From: Streptomyces roseofulvus
GTDB taxonomy: Bacteria > Actinomycetota > Actinomycetes > Streptomycetales > Streptomycetaceae
Length of the DNA: 64,000 nt
Assembly: GCF_039534915.1 (NCBI RefSeq)
Contig: NZ_BAAAWE010000001.1
Span: forward strand, 5,642,001-5,706,000
Direction of reading: 5' to 3'
Numbering within the stretch: the stretch's first letter is position 1; each line of letters begins with the position of its first letter. Below are positions 1-7,174 of the stretch, in pieces. The translations under genes and the position numbers were made by a program. The notes beneath the pieces were generated by a model. The model had not been told where the DNA came from. It was given only the letters and a program-made list of their open reading frames with translations, and did not search any database.

Positions 1-1118
1 ATCTCGGCCGCGTTCTCCACCTGCTCGGGGGAGCCGCCCAGGACCTCGGCGAGGGCGCCCGCCGCCATCGAGCAGGCCGAGCCGACCTCGCCCTGGCAGC
101 CGACCTCGGCGCCGGAGATCGAGGCGTTCTCCTTGAAGAGCATGCCGACCGCGCCCGCCGCCAGGAGGAAGCGGACGATGCCGTCCTCGTCGGCGCCCGG
201 GACGAAGTTCATGTAGTAGTGCAGGACGGCGGGGATGATGCCGGCCGCGCCGTTGGTCGGGGCGGTGACCACCCGGCCGCCCGCCGCGTTCTCCTCGTTC
301 ACCGCCATGGCGTAGAGCGTGATCCACTCCATCGCGTGCGCCGCCGGGTCGCCCTCGGAGCGCAGCTTGCGGGCGGAGGTCGCGGCGCGGCGGCGGACCT
401 TCAGGCCGCCGGGGAGGATGCCCTCGCGGGACATGCCGCGCGAGACGCAGGACTGCATGACCCGCCAGATCTCCAGGAGCCCCGCGCGGATCTCCTCCTC
501 GGTCCGCCACGCCTTCTCGTTCTCCAGCATCAGCGAGGAGATCGACAGGCCGGTCTCCTTGGTGAGGCGGAGCAGCTCGTCGCCGGTGCGGAAGGGGTAC
601 TTCAGGACGGTGTCGTCCGGGATGATCGGGTTCTCGCCCGCCACCGCGTCCTCGTCGACGACGAAGCCGCCGCCGACCGAGTAGTACGTCTTCTCCAGGA
701 CGAGCCCGCCCTCGGCGTCGTACGCGAAGACCGTCATGCCGTTGGCGTGGTAGGGCAGCGCCTTGCGGCGGTGCAGGACGAGGTCGTCGTCGAAGGAGAA
801 CGGGATCTCGTGGGCGCCGAGCAGGTTGATCCGCCCGCTCGCCTTGATCCGCTCGAACTCGTCGTCGGCGCTCTCCACGTCGACCGTGCGCGGCGAGTTC
901 CCTTCCAGGCCGAGGAGGACCGCCTTCGGGGTCCCGTGGCCGTGGCCGGTCGCGCCCAGCGAGCCGTACAGCTCGGCCCGGACCGAGGCCGTCCGCGCCA
1001 GGAGGCCCTCGTTCTTCAGCCGGCGGGCGAACATCCGGGCCGCGCGCATGGGGCCCACCGTGTGGGAGCTCGACGGGCCGATGCCGATCGAGAACAGGTC
1101 GAAGACCGAGATGGCCAC
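1..1118 (-). CDS. sdaA: L-serine dehydratase, iron-sulfur type (C-terminus outside window)
   Basis: Deaminates L-serine to pyruvate and ammonia in the cytosol. The GTG start at 1118 has an AGGAG ribosome site seven bases upstream and gives the family's N-terminus (VAISVFDLFSIGIGPSSSH), whose SSSHT segment is typical of the beta domain. About 372 codons are visible, from the beta domain into the alpha domain, and the frame stays open to the window edge. Two cysteines in a C-x7-C arrangement (residues 341 and 349) match ligands of the oxygen-labile [4Fe-4S] cluster. The remaining cluster ligand and the end lie outside; family length is about 455 residues. It is the last gene of the minus-strand glycine/serine set and is separated from glyA by a strong hairpin, so it may have its own promoter. 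It drains serine made by glyA from glycine. Confidence 0.95.
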   Translation of the reverse strand, partial: MAISVFDLFSIGIGPSSSHTVGPMRAARMFARRLKNEGLLARTASVRAELYGSLGATGHGHGTPKAVLLGLEGNSPRTVDVESADDEFERIKASGRINLLGAHEIPFSFDDDLVLHRRKALPYHANGMTVFAYDAEGGLVLEKTYYSVGGGFVVDEDAVAGENPIIPDDTVLKYPFRTGDELLRLTKETGLSISSLMLENEKAWRTEEEIRAGLLEIWRVMQSCVSRGMSREGILPGGLKVRRRAATSARKLRSEGDPAAHAMEWITLYAMAVNEENAAGGRVVTAPTNGAAGIIPAVLHYYMNFVPGADEDGIVRFLLAAGAVGMLFKENASISGAEVGCQGEVGSACSMAAGALAEVLGGSPEQVENAAE

Positions 1119-1187
1119 GGAAGGACTCCTTGTGGGGGCTAGACGTCGTTGTCTGCCGGGGTGGTGCAGAAACGCTGAGCATGGGGC

Positions 1188-1225
1188 GGGGCACCGCGCT
1201 CACCGTCCAGTGTGCGCGGTGCCCC
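1188..1225 (-). terminator. Hairpin between glyA and sdaA
   Basis: Twelve perfectly paired bases (1188-1199 with 1214-1225) enclose a 14-base loop just after the glyA stop codon as read on the minus strand. There is no long U tract, as is usual in Streptomyces. It could end the gcvT-gcvH-glyA transcript or only reduce read-through into sdaA. Confidence 0.6.
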
Positions 1226-1267
1226 AGGTGTTCCGTACGAACAGGCTCGGAACTAAATCGTACGAAA

Positions 1268-2536
1268 TTACTTCAGGCCGGGGTACAGCGGGTGCTTGTC
1301 GGCCAGCGCCGTCACGCGGGCCTTCAGCGCCGCGGCCTTGTCCTCGTCGTAGCCCGGCTTGAGGGCCTCGGCGATGATGTCGGCGACCTCGGTGAAGTCC
1401 TCGGCCCCGAAGCCGCGGGTGGCGAGGGCCGGCGTGCCGATGCGCAGGCCGGAGGTGACCATCGGCGGGCGCGGGTCGTTCGGGACGGCGTTCCGGTTGA
1501 CCGTGATGCCGACCTCGTGGAGCCGGTCCTCGGCCTGCTGGCCGTCGAGCTCCGAGTTCCGCAGGTCCACCAGGACCAGGTGCACGTCGGTGCCGCCGGA
1601 GAGGACCGAGACGCCGTGCGCCGTGACGTCGTCCTGGACCAGGCGCTCGGCCAGGATCCGGGCGCCGTCCAGGGTGCGCTGCTGGCGCTCCTTGAACTCC
1701 TCCGAGGCCGCGACCTTGAAGGAGACCGCCTTGGCCGCGATCACGTGCTCCAGCGGGCCGCCCTGGAAGCCGGGGAAGACCGAGGAGTTCAGCTTCTTCG
1801 CGAACTCCTTCTTCGCCAGGATGACGCCGCCGCGCGGGCCGCCGAGCGTCTTGTGCGTGGTGGAGGTCACCACGTCCGCGTACGCGACCGGGTTCGGGTG
1901 CAGACCGGCCGCGACCAGGCCGGCGAAGTGGGCCATGTCGACCCACAGGTACGCCTCGACCTCGTCGGCGATCCGGCGGAACTCCGCGAAGTCCAGCTGA
2001 CGCGGGTACGCCGACCAGCCGGCGATGATCACCTTCGGGCGGTGCTCCTTGGCCAGGCGCTCGACCTCGGCCATGTCGACCAGGCCGGCCTCGTCCACGT
2101 GGTACGCGACCACGTTGAACTGCTTGCCCGAGAAGTTCAGGCGCATGCCGTGGGTCAGGTGACCGCCGTGCGCCAGGTCCAGGCCGAGGATCGTGTCGCC
2201 CGGCTGGGCCATCGCGAAGAGCGCGGCCTGGTTGGCGGAGGCGCCGGAGTGCGGCTGCACGTTGGCGTACTCGGCGCCGAACAGGTCCTTGATCCGGTCG
2301 ATCGCGATCTGCTCGGCCACGTCGACGTGCTCGCAGCCGCCGTAGTAGCGGCGGCCCGGGTAGCCCTCGGCGTACTTGTTGGTGAGGACGGAGCCCTGGG
2401 CCTCCATGACCGCGACCGGAGCGAAGTTCTCCGAGGCGATCATCTCGAGGGTGGACTGCTGACGGCGGAGCTCGGCGTCGACGGTGGCGGCGACGTCGGG
2501 GTCCAGCTCGTGGAGGGGAGTGTTCAGAAGCGACAT
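1268..2536 (-). CDS. glyA: Serine hydroxymethyltransferase
   Basis: Interconverts serine and glycine with transfer of a one-carbon unit to tetrahydrofolate. It uses pyridoxal phosphate (PLP) and acts in the cytosol. The protein has 422 residues, normal for the family. The PLP lysine is K229 in TSTTHKTLGG, and the N-terminal SENF and YAEGYPGRRYYGG segments are diagnostic. The gene follows gcvH closely on the same strand, so glycine cleavage and SHMT would be expressed together and excess glycine would be turned into serine. The upstream glycine riboswitch probably governs it through read-through. Nothing in the sequence is unusual. Confidence 0.98.
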   Translation of the reverse strand: MSLLNTPLHELDPDVAATVDAELRRQQSTLEMIASENFAPVAVMEAQGSVLTNKYAEGYPGRRYYGGCEHVDVAEQIAIDRIKDLFGAEYANVQPHSGASANQAALFAMAQPGDTILGLDLAHGGHLTHGMRLNFSGKQFNVVAYHVDEAGLVDMAEVERLAKEHRPKVIIAGWSAYPRQLDFAEFRRIADEVEAYLWVDMAHFAGLVAAGLHPNPVAYADVVTSTTHKTLGGPRGGVILAKKEFAKKLNSSVFPGFQGGPLEHVIAAKAVSFKVAASEEFKERQQRTLDGARILAERLVQDDVTAHGVSVLSGGTDVHLVLVDLRNSELDGQQAEDRLHEVGITVNRNAVPNDPRPPMVTSGLRIGTPALATRGFGAEDFTEVADIIAEALKPGYDEDKAAALKARVTALADKHPLYPGLK

Positions 2537-2560
2537 GAAGCGATCCCTACGGGGTCTCGG

Positions 2561-2938
2561 TCAGCCTGCGGTGAAGGCGGTGTACTCGTCGGCGGTGAGC
2601 AGGTCGTCCTGCTCGGCCGTGAGGCGCACCTTGAACAGCCAGCCGCCCTCGAACGGAGCGGAGTTCACCAGCGACGGGTCGTCCACGACGTCCTGGTTCG
2701 CCTCGACGACCTCGCCGGTCACCGGGGAGTACAGCTCGCTCACGGACTTGGTCGACTCCAGCTCGCCGCACTCCTCGGTCGCGGTCACGGTGGAGCCGAC
2801 CTCGGGGAGCTGGACGAACACGATGTCACCGAGGGCGTTGGCCGCGTGCTCGGTGATGCCGACCGTGGCGACGCCGTCCTCGACGGCCGACAGCCACTCG
2901 TGCTCCTTGCTGTAGCGAAGCTGCTGGGGGTTGCTCAT
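2561..2938 (-). CDS. gcvH: Glycine cleavage system H protein
   Basis: This is the lipoylated carrier protein of the glycine cleavage complex and shuttles the aminomethyl group between the P, T and L proteins. It has 125 residues, the normal size. The lipoyl-lysine is K64 in the ESTKSVSELYSP motif, followed by the usual C-terminal GGWLFKV segment. The ATG at 2938 gives the expected N-terminus (MSNPQQLRYSKEHEW). A far longer open frame runs upstream through gcvT but is out of frame with it and is not coding. The gene lies between gcvT and glyA on the minus strand. Confidence 0.97.
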   Translation of the reverse strand: MSNPQQLRYSKEHEWLSAVEDGVATVGITEHAANALGDIVFVQLPEVGSTVTATEECGELESTKSVSELYSPVTGEVVEANQDVVDDPSLVNSAPFEGGWLFKVRLTAEQDDLLTADEYTAFTAG

Positions 2939-3015
2939 GGCCTGATTCTCCTGGATCGGGGGAGTGCGGATGTACGGGGGTCTTGCGGGGTGAGACGTGT
3001 CGTGAGACGAATGCG

Positions 3016-4131
3016 TCACTTCTGGCGCTTGTAGAACGGCAGCGCCACGACCTTGTAGGGCTCGTGGGTGCCGCGGATGTCCACGCCCACGCCCTCGGTC
3101 CCGGGGGCCGCGTGCGCCGCGTCGACGTACGCCATCGCGATCGGCACGCCGAGCGTGGGGGAGGGGGCGCCGGAGGTGATCTCGCCGACGGCCTCGCCGC
3201 CGAAGACGACCTGCATGCCGGCGCGCGGGACGCGGCGGCCCTCGGCGATCAGGCCGACCAGCTTGCGCGGCGGGGCGGTCTCGGCGCGCTCGGCGGCGGC
3301 CTCCAGGGCCTTGCGGCCGACGAAGTCGCCCGGCTTCTCGAACTTCACGACCCGGCCGAGACCGGCGTCGAAGGGGGTGAGCGAGGTGGTGAGCTCGTGC
3401 CCGTACAGCGGCATGCCCGCCTCCAGGCGGAGCGTGTCGCGGCAGGACAGGCCGCACGGGATCAGGCCGACGCCCGCGCCCGCCTCGGTCAGGGCCTTCC
3501 AGACGCCCTCGGCGTGCTCCGGCTTCAGGAAGAGCTCGAAGCCGTCCTCGCCGGTGTAGCCGGTCCGGGCGATCAGCGCCGGGACGCCGGCGACGGTGCC
3601 GGGGAGGCCCGCGTAGTACTTCAGGCCGTCCAGGTCGGCGTCGGTGAGCTGCTTGAGGATGCCGGGGGACTCGGGGCCCTGCACGGCGAGCAGGGCGTAC
3701 GCGTCGCGGTCGTCGCGGACCTCGGCGTCGAAGCCCCCGGCACGGGCCACCAGGGCGTCCAGGACGACCTGGGCGTTGGAGGCGTTCGCCACCACCATGT
3801 ACTCGGTCTCGCCGAGGCGGTAGACGATCAGGTCGTCGAGGATCCCGCCGTCCTCCTGGCAGATCATCGTGTAGCGGGCGCGGCCGTTGCCCACCGTGGA
3901 GATGTTGCCGACCAGGGCGTAGTCGAGCAGGTCGACGGCCTGCGGGCCGGTCACGGTGATCTCGCCCATGTGGGAGAGGTCGAAGAGGCCGGCCCGGGTG
4001 CGGACGGCGTTGTGCTCGTCGCGCTCGCTGCCGTACCGCAGCGGCATGTCCCAGCCGGCGAAGTCGGTCATGGTCGCGCCCAGCGAACGATGCAGGGCAT
4101 CGAGGGCGGTCAGGCGGGGGGTGGTGCTCAT
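3016..4131 (-). CDS. gcvT: Aminomethyltransferase, glycine cleavage T protein
   Basis: Releases ammonia from the H-protein-bound aminomethyl group and passes the one-carbon unit to tetrahydrofolate. The chosen ATG at 4131 gives 371 residues and the family start MSTTPRLTALDALHRSLGA, followed by FAGWDMPLRYGS and FDLSHMGEI. An in-frame ATG 63 bases upstream lies inside the riboswitch expression platform and would add an unconserved stretch, so it was rejected. It is the first gene of the minus-strand operon gcvT-gcvH-glyA. The P-protein gene (gcvP) is not in the window, which is common in Streptomyces. Expression should be turned on by glycine through the upstream riboswitch. Confidence 0.97.
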   Translation of the reverse strand: MSTTPRLTALDALHRSLGATMTDFAGWDMPLRYGSERDEHNAVRTRAGLFDLSHMGEITVTGPQAVDLLDYALVGNISTVGNGRARYTMICQEDGGILDDLIVYRLGETEYMVVANASNAQVVLDALVARAGGFDAEVRDDRDAYALLAVQGPESPGILKQLTDADLDGLKYYAGLPGTVAGVPALIARTGYTGEDGFELFLKPEHAEGVWKALTEAGAGVGLIPCGLSCRDTLRLEAGMPLYGHELTTSLTPFDAGLGRVVKFEKPGDFVGRKALEAAAERAETAPPRKLVGLIAEGRRVPRAGMQVVFGGEAVGEITSGAPSPTLGVPIAMAYVDAAHAAPGTEGVGVDIRGTHEPYKVVALPFYKRQK

Positions 4132-4179
4132 GATGGACGTGGCTCCCGGGTCCCGAAGGCGGAAAACATGACAGGCAAG

Positions 4180-4380
4180 GACGTTCCTCCCCATCTGTCA
4201 TGGAACCTGAGAGGTTCACCGGGGGCATCCCCGGCTTGCACCTTGGGTGGGGACACGACGGGTGTCCCGCTTTTCAGATCTGCCTCATCCACGCGGTACG
4301 GGGCCTGAGAGATTCAAGGGAGGGACTTGCTCCTTCGGCGCCCGGACGGCCCCAGGGCCGGTCCGGAACTCTCCCGCGCG
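4180..4380 (-). promoter_or_regulatory. Glycine riboswitch, apparently tandem
   Basis: The minus-strand leader of gcvT carries the conserved blocks of glycine aptamers. These are GGGAGAG near 4375, CCGAAGGAGCAAG near 4335, AATCTCTCAGGC near 4312 and GCGGGA near 4266. A second set follows, with CAAGGTGCAAG near 4240, AACCTCTCAGGTTCC near 4205 and GACAGATGGGGAGG near 4190. The order fits two aptamers in series. The first is canonical and the second is more divergent. Glycine riboswitches upstream of gcv genes are known in Streptomyces and activate glycine catabolism. The two-aptamer reading is by eye and needs covariance-model confirmation. Confidence 0.9.
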
Positions 4381-4432
4381 GATTCGAGCGGCCGGTATGC
4401 GGTTGTGGGCGCTGCGCGCGCCTGGCGCGCAC

Positions 4433-4460
4433 ATCCTCGCATACGGTGTCGGCGCCGCAA
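4433..4460 (-). promoter_or_regulatory. Candidate promoter of the gcv operon
   Basis: On the minus strand TTGCGG (4455-4460) and GAGGAT (4433-4438) are separated by 16 bases and lie about 50 bases before the first riboswitch helix. This fits a vegetative promoter but is only a sequence match. Confidence 0.35.
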
Positions 4461-4465
4461 ATCGC

Positions 4466-4493
4466 TTGTCTCGGATTACCGTTTCTTTACACT
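4466..4493 (+). promoter_or_regulatory. Candidate promoter of the P-loop gene at 4559
   Basis: TTGTCT (4466-4471) and TACACT (4488-4493) are 16 bases apart, and TACACT fits the Streptomyces TANNNT -10 pattern. It sits back to back with the gcv promoter candidate and about 65 bases before the ATG at 4559. Confidence 0.45.
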
Positions 4494-4558
4494 TCGTGGG
4501 CAAGGGTCTCCGTGAGGTCACCCGGTACGTCTCCCGGGGCCCGACAGGGGGAGCAGCG

Positions 4559-5221
4559 ATGAGGATCCAGCACACCGGCGTCTTCGCCGGCGAAGCAGCC
4601 ATACCGGCCCAGCGGGCCCGCGCCCGGACCCGCGCCCGCGGGCGCGTCGTGCGGGACCTGCGCGACCGGGGCGGGCGCGGCCCGCGCGCCCTGACCTTCG
4701 CCGCCGGCGACGTCGTGGTCGTCTCCGGACTGCCCGGCAGCGGCAAGTCCACGCTGCTGCGGCGGACCGCCGAGGGCCGCGGCGTCGACTCGCAGGACGC
4801 CCGCGAGCGCTGGGAGGCCCGGATGCCCCGCCTCCTGCCGTACGCGCTCTACCGCCCGCTGGTCCGGATCGCCCACTACGCCGGGCTCCGGCGGGCCCTG
4901 CGCTCCGGCGCCGGGGTCGTCGTCCACGACTGCGGCACCCAGTCCTGGGTCCGCGGCTGGCTGGCCCGCTCCGCCGCCCGCCGCGGCCGCGCCCTCCACC
5001 TGGTCCTCCTCGACGTCGATCCGGCCACCGCCCGGGACGGCCAGCGCGAGCGGGGCCGGGGGGTGTCCGCGTACGCCTTCGCCCGGCACCGCAGGGCCGT
5101 CGGCCGGCTCGTCGCCGCCGTCGAGGCGGGCCGGCTGCCCCGCGGCTGCGCCTCCGCCACCCTCCTCGACCGGGACGCGGCGACCGTGCTGCGCCGCATC
5201 GGCTTCCGCGACACCGCCTGA
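4559..5221 (+). CDS. P-loop NTP-binding protein, AAA/kinase-like, function unknown
   Basis: This 220-residue protein has a clear Walker A motif, GLPGSGKST (residues 57-65), after a short beta-strand segment DVVVVSG. An Arg-rich N-terminus of about 45 residues precedes it. A later VVVHDCGTQSW segment and LVLLDVDP strand resemble the Walker B region of small nucleotide-kinase-like P-loop proteins of the zeta-toxin or polynucleotide-kinase kind. The ATG at 4559 was chosen because a GGGGGAG ribosome site precedes it. The longer open frame that starts at 4247 runs through the riboswitch complement. It is divergent from gcvT and followed by two SseB-like genes. I cannot assign a substrate; a link to glycine/serine metabolism rests only on position. 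Confidence 0.75.
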   Translation: MRIQHTGVFAGEAAIPAQRARARTRARGRVVRDLRDRGGRGPRALTFAAGDVVVVSGLPGSGKSTLLRRTAEGRGVDSQDARERWEARMPRLLPYALYRPLVRIAHYAGLRRALRSGAGVVVHDCGTQSWVRGWLARSAARRGRALHLVLLDVDPATARDGQRERGRGVSAYAFARHRRAVGRLVAAVEAGRLPRGCASATLLDRDAATVLRRIGFRDTA

Positions 5222-5269
5222 CGCCCGTCCCGGAGGCGGGTTCTGGTCACGGCCGGGGCGGGGCGGCGT

Positions 5270-5275
5270 TAGGGT
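5270..5275 (+). promoter_or_regulatory. -10 element of first sseB-like gene
   Basis: TAGGGT fits the TANNNT pattern and would place a transcription start about 44 bases before the GTG at 5326. No convincing -35 box is visible. Confidence 0.4.
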
Positions 5276-5325
5276 GCTGCGGGACGGCCGGGACCAGGGC
5301 CGTACGAGAAGGGGACGGAACCACC

Positions 5326-6066
5326 GTGGACGTGACGTGGCCGGGCAACGAGCTGGAGGAGGCGCTGGCCGCCGCGCTCGGGGAGCCCGCGGCCGGAGGC
5401 CGGCTCATCGAGGTGCTCGGCCGCAGCCAGGTCTGGGTCCCGCTGCCCAACGGCGGCGGCCCCGACAGCCCCAGCCTGGACCTCGCCACGATGGAGATCG
5501 GCGGCGCCGCCTACGTCCCCGTCTACAGCTCGCAGGAGCAGTTCCTCGCCTGCGTCGGCGACCACATGTCCTTCACCGTCGCCCCCGCCCGTGACTTCGC
5601 CCGCGGGCTGCCCCCGCAGCTCGGCATCGCGGTGAACCCCGGCGGCGTCGTCGGCGTCCCGCTGCCCCCGCCCGCCGTCGCCGAGCTCTGCCGGGTCGGG
5701 CGCACCGCCCTCGACGGGCCCGCGTCCGGAGGCCGGGTCCGGCTCTTCGAGCCCGACTGGCAGGACGACCCGGTCGACTTCCTCGCCGCGGCCGCCGCCG
5801 AGTTCGACGCCACCGGCGTCGTCGCCACCGCCCGCCGCACCCTCGCCAGCGTCGAGGGCACCGAACCGGCCCTCTTCGTCGGCGTCCAGCTCACCGGCTG
5901 GGACGGCGTCGACCGCAACGCCCCGCTGGACGCCCTCGGCCGCGCCCTCGGCCGCGTCGAGGTCGCCTGGCCGGTCAACCTGATCCTGCTCGACATGGCC
6001 GCCGACCCGGTCGGCGACTGGATGCTGGAACGGGTGCGCCCCTTCTACCAGCGCGCCACCGGGTGA
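5326..6066 (+). CDS. SseB-like protein (enhanced serine sensitivity family), copy 1
   Basis: This 246-residue soluble protein has an N-terminal SseB-type domain (residues ~1-115, with ELEEALAAALGEP, a VYSSQEQFLA segment and the GLPPQLGIAVNPGG strand) and a C-terminal SseB-like domain that ends with a short helix (MLERVRPFYQR). The family is named after the E. coli gene whose overproduction causes serine sensitivity; the biochemical role is unknown. The GTG start at 5326 follows a GGGGACGGAACCACC leader. Copy 2 lies directly downstream in the same direction. The pair sits beside sdaA, glyA and gcv, which makes a link to serine homeostasis attractive, but this is inferred from position and the family name alone. 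Confidence 0.8.
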   Translation: MDVTWPGNELEEALAAALGEPAAGGRLIEVLGRSQVWVPLPNGGGPDSPSLDLATMEIGGAAYVPVYSSQEQFLACVGDHMSFTVAPARDFARGLPPQLGIAVNPGGVVGVPLPPPAVAELCRVGRTALDGPASGGRVRLFEPDWQDDPVDFLAAAAAEFDATGVVATARRTLASVEGTEPALFVGVQLTGWDGVDRNAPLDALGRALGRVEVAWPVNLILLDMAADPVGDWMLERVRPFYQRATG

Positions 6067-6080
6067 CCTCCGGTCCTGTC

Positions 6081-6086
6081 TAAGCT
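6081..6086 (+). promoter_or_regulatory. -10 element of second sseB-like gene
   Basis: TAAGCT matches TANNNT and lies about 67 bases before the GTG at 6154. The second sseB-like gene may therefore be transcribed on its own as well as from upstream. Confidence 0.35.
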
Positions 6087-6153
6087 GGACCGACCGACAC
6101 CGATCCACCGAACCGAGCCGTACGACACAGAGGACAGAGGGGCGGGACCCAGG

Positions 6154-6948
6154 GTGAGCGCGTCAGGGGGCGCCACGACCGGACAGGTCGAGCACATGCT
6201 GCGCCAGGTGGCGCCCGGACGCTACGACGCGTACGAGGGGCTGCTGCACGCCCTGGCCGACGGCGAGCTGTACATGCTGCTGTGGCAGGGCAGCCCGGGC
6301 TCGCCGGAGGCCCAGTACGGCAACATGGAGGTCGACGGCCTCGGGTACGCGCCCTGCGTCACCTCCGCCGGCGAACTCGCCGCCTCCGGCTGGCACCGCG
6401 CCCACGAGCGCGTCACCGGCCGTGAGATCGCCCGGGCCCTCTACCCCGAGCGCTGGGGCGTCTGGCTCAACCCGCACGCGCCCGGCGGCGGCGTCGGCAT
6501 CCCGTGGGCCGATCTGCGGCGGATCGCCACCGGCCTCGACCGGATGCCCGCCGGGCCCCTCCGGGTCTCCGAACCCGCCCTGGAGATCCCGCACTTCTAC
6601 GCCCAGCTGACCCAGAACGCGCACCGGACCCCGGCCGTCCGCTCGCTCCGCCGCGGCTGGGTGCAGCCCGCGCTCGGGACCCCGTACCTGGTCATCGGCC
6701 TCGATCTGTACGACGGTTCGGCGGCGACCGTGGACGAGGTGCGCGCGATGATGCGCCAGTCGATCAACGCCGTGCCCGAGGGGCTGCCCGTCTCGACGGT
6801 CGCGCTCTCCGACGCGTACGACCCGGTCGCGCTCTGGCTGCGGGCCCACGCGCGGCCCTTCTACGACCGCGAGGCGCACGGCACCCCGTCCCAGCATGCG
6901 GGATCCCACCGTCCGGGATACGGCTACCCGCCGGCGCAGCACCGCTGA
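6154..6948 (+). CDS. SseB-like protein, copy 2
   Basis: This 264-residue protein is a diverged paralogue of the preceding gene. Both share the pattern NMEVDGLGYAPCVTS / TMEIGGAAYVPVYSS, then a GxGxP segment after a VxLNP / IAVNP strand, and both end with a region closing on ARPFYDRE / VRPFYQRA. It carries an extra Gly/Pro/His-rich tail (residues ~238-264) that looks disordered. The GTG start at 6154 is preceded by a purine-rich stretch. A strong terminator follows, so the SseB pair appears to form its own unit. No enzymatic motif is visible. Confidence 0.78.
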   Translation: MSASGGATTGQVEHMLRQVAPGRYDAYEGLLHALADGELYMLLWQGSPGSPEAQYGNMEVDGLGYAPCVTSAGELAASGWHRAHERVTGREIARALYPERWGVWLNPHAPGGGVGIPWADLRRIATGLDRMPAGPLRVSEPALEIPHFYAQLTQNAHRTPAVRSLRRGWVQPALGTPYLVIGLDLYDGSAATVDEVRAMMRQSINAVPEGLPVSTVALSDAYDPVALWLRAHARPFYDREAHGTPSQHAGSHRPGYGYPPAQHR

Positions 6949-6968
6949 CGCCCCCTTCGCACCCGTTA

Positions 6969-7007
6969 CCCCGCCCTGGCCGAAATGCCTTGCCAGGGCG
7001 GGGTTTT
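6969..7007 (+). terminator. Terminator after the sseB-like pair
   Basis: A perfect 12-base stem (6969-6980 with 6992-7003) with an 11-base loop is followed directly by TTTT. This is a good intrinsic terminator by Streptomyces standards. Confidence 0.85.
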
Positions 7008-7126
7008 GCGTCCACTTGAAGCCGCTCCGGCCGTCGATGTCCGGCAACCGCCCGATTTGGTGAGTGTCCGGGTCTCAGGTTGGTATCACCGCTATGCGGA
7101 CTGTTCTCTGCGCCGTCACTCGCCAG

Positions 7127-7132
7127 TAGCGT
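7127..7132 (+). promoter_or_regulatory. -10 element of the oligopeptide transporter operon
   Basis: TAGCGT matches TANNNT and is placed about 40 bases before the ATG at 7175. The -35 region is not recognisable. Confidence 0.35.
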
Positions 7133-7174
7133 TCGGCCGGTCAAGACCACACATGGCGACCCAGGGGTGGACCC

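Noticed and set aside
4132..4194. Upstream in-frame ATG for gcvT
   Set aside because: It lies in the riboswitch expression platform and adds 21 residues not seen in the family. The ATG at 4131 gives the normal N-terminus.
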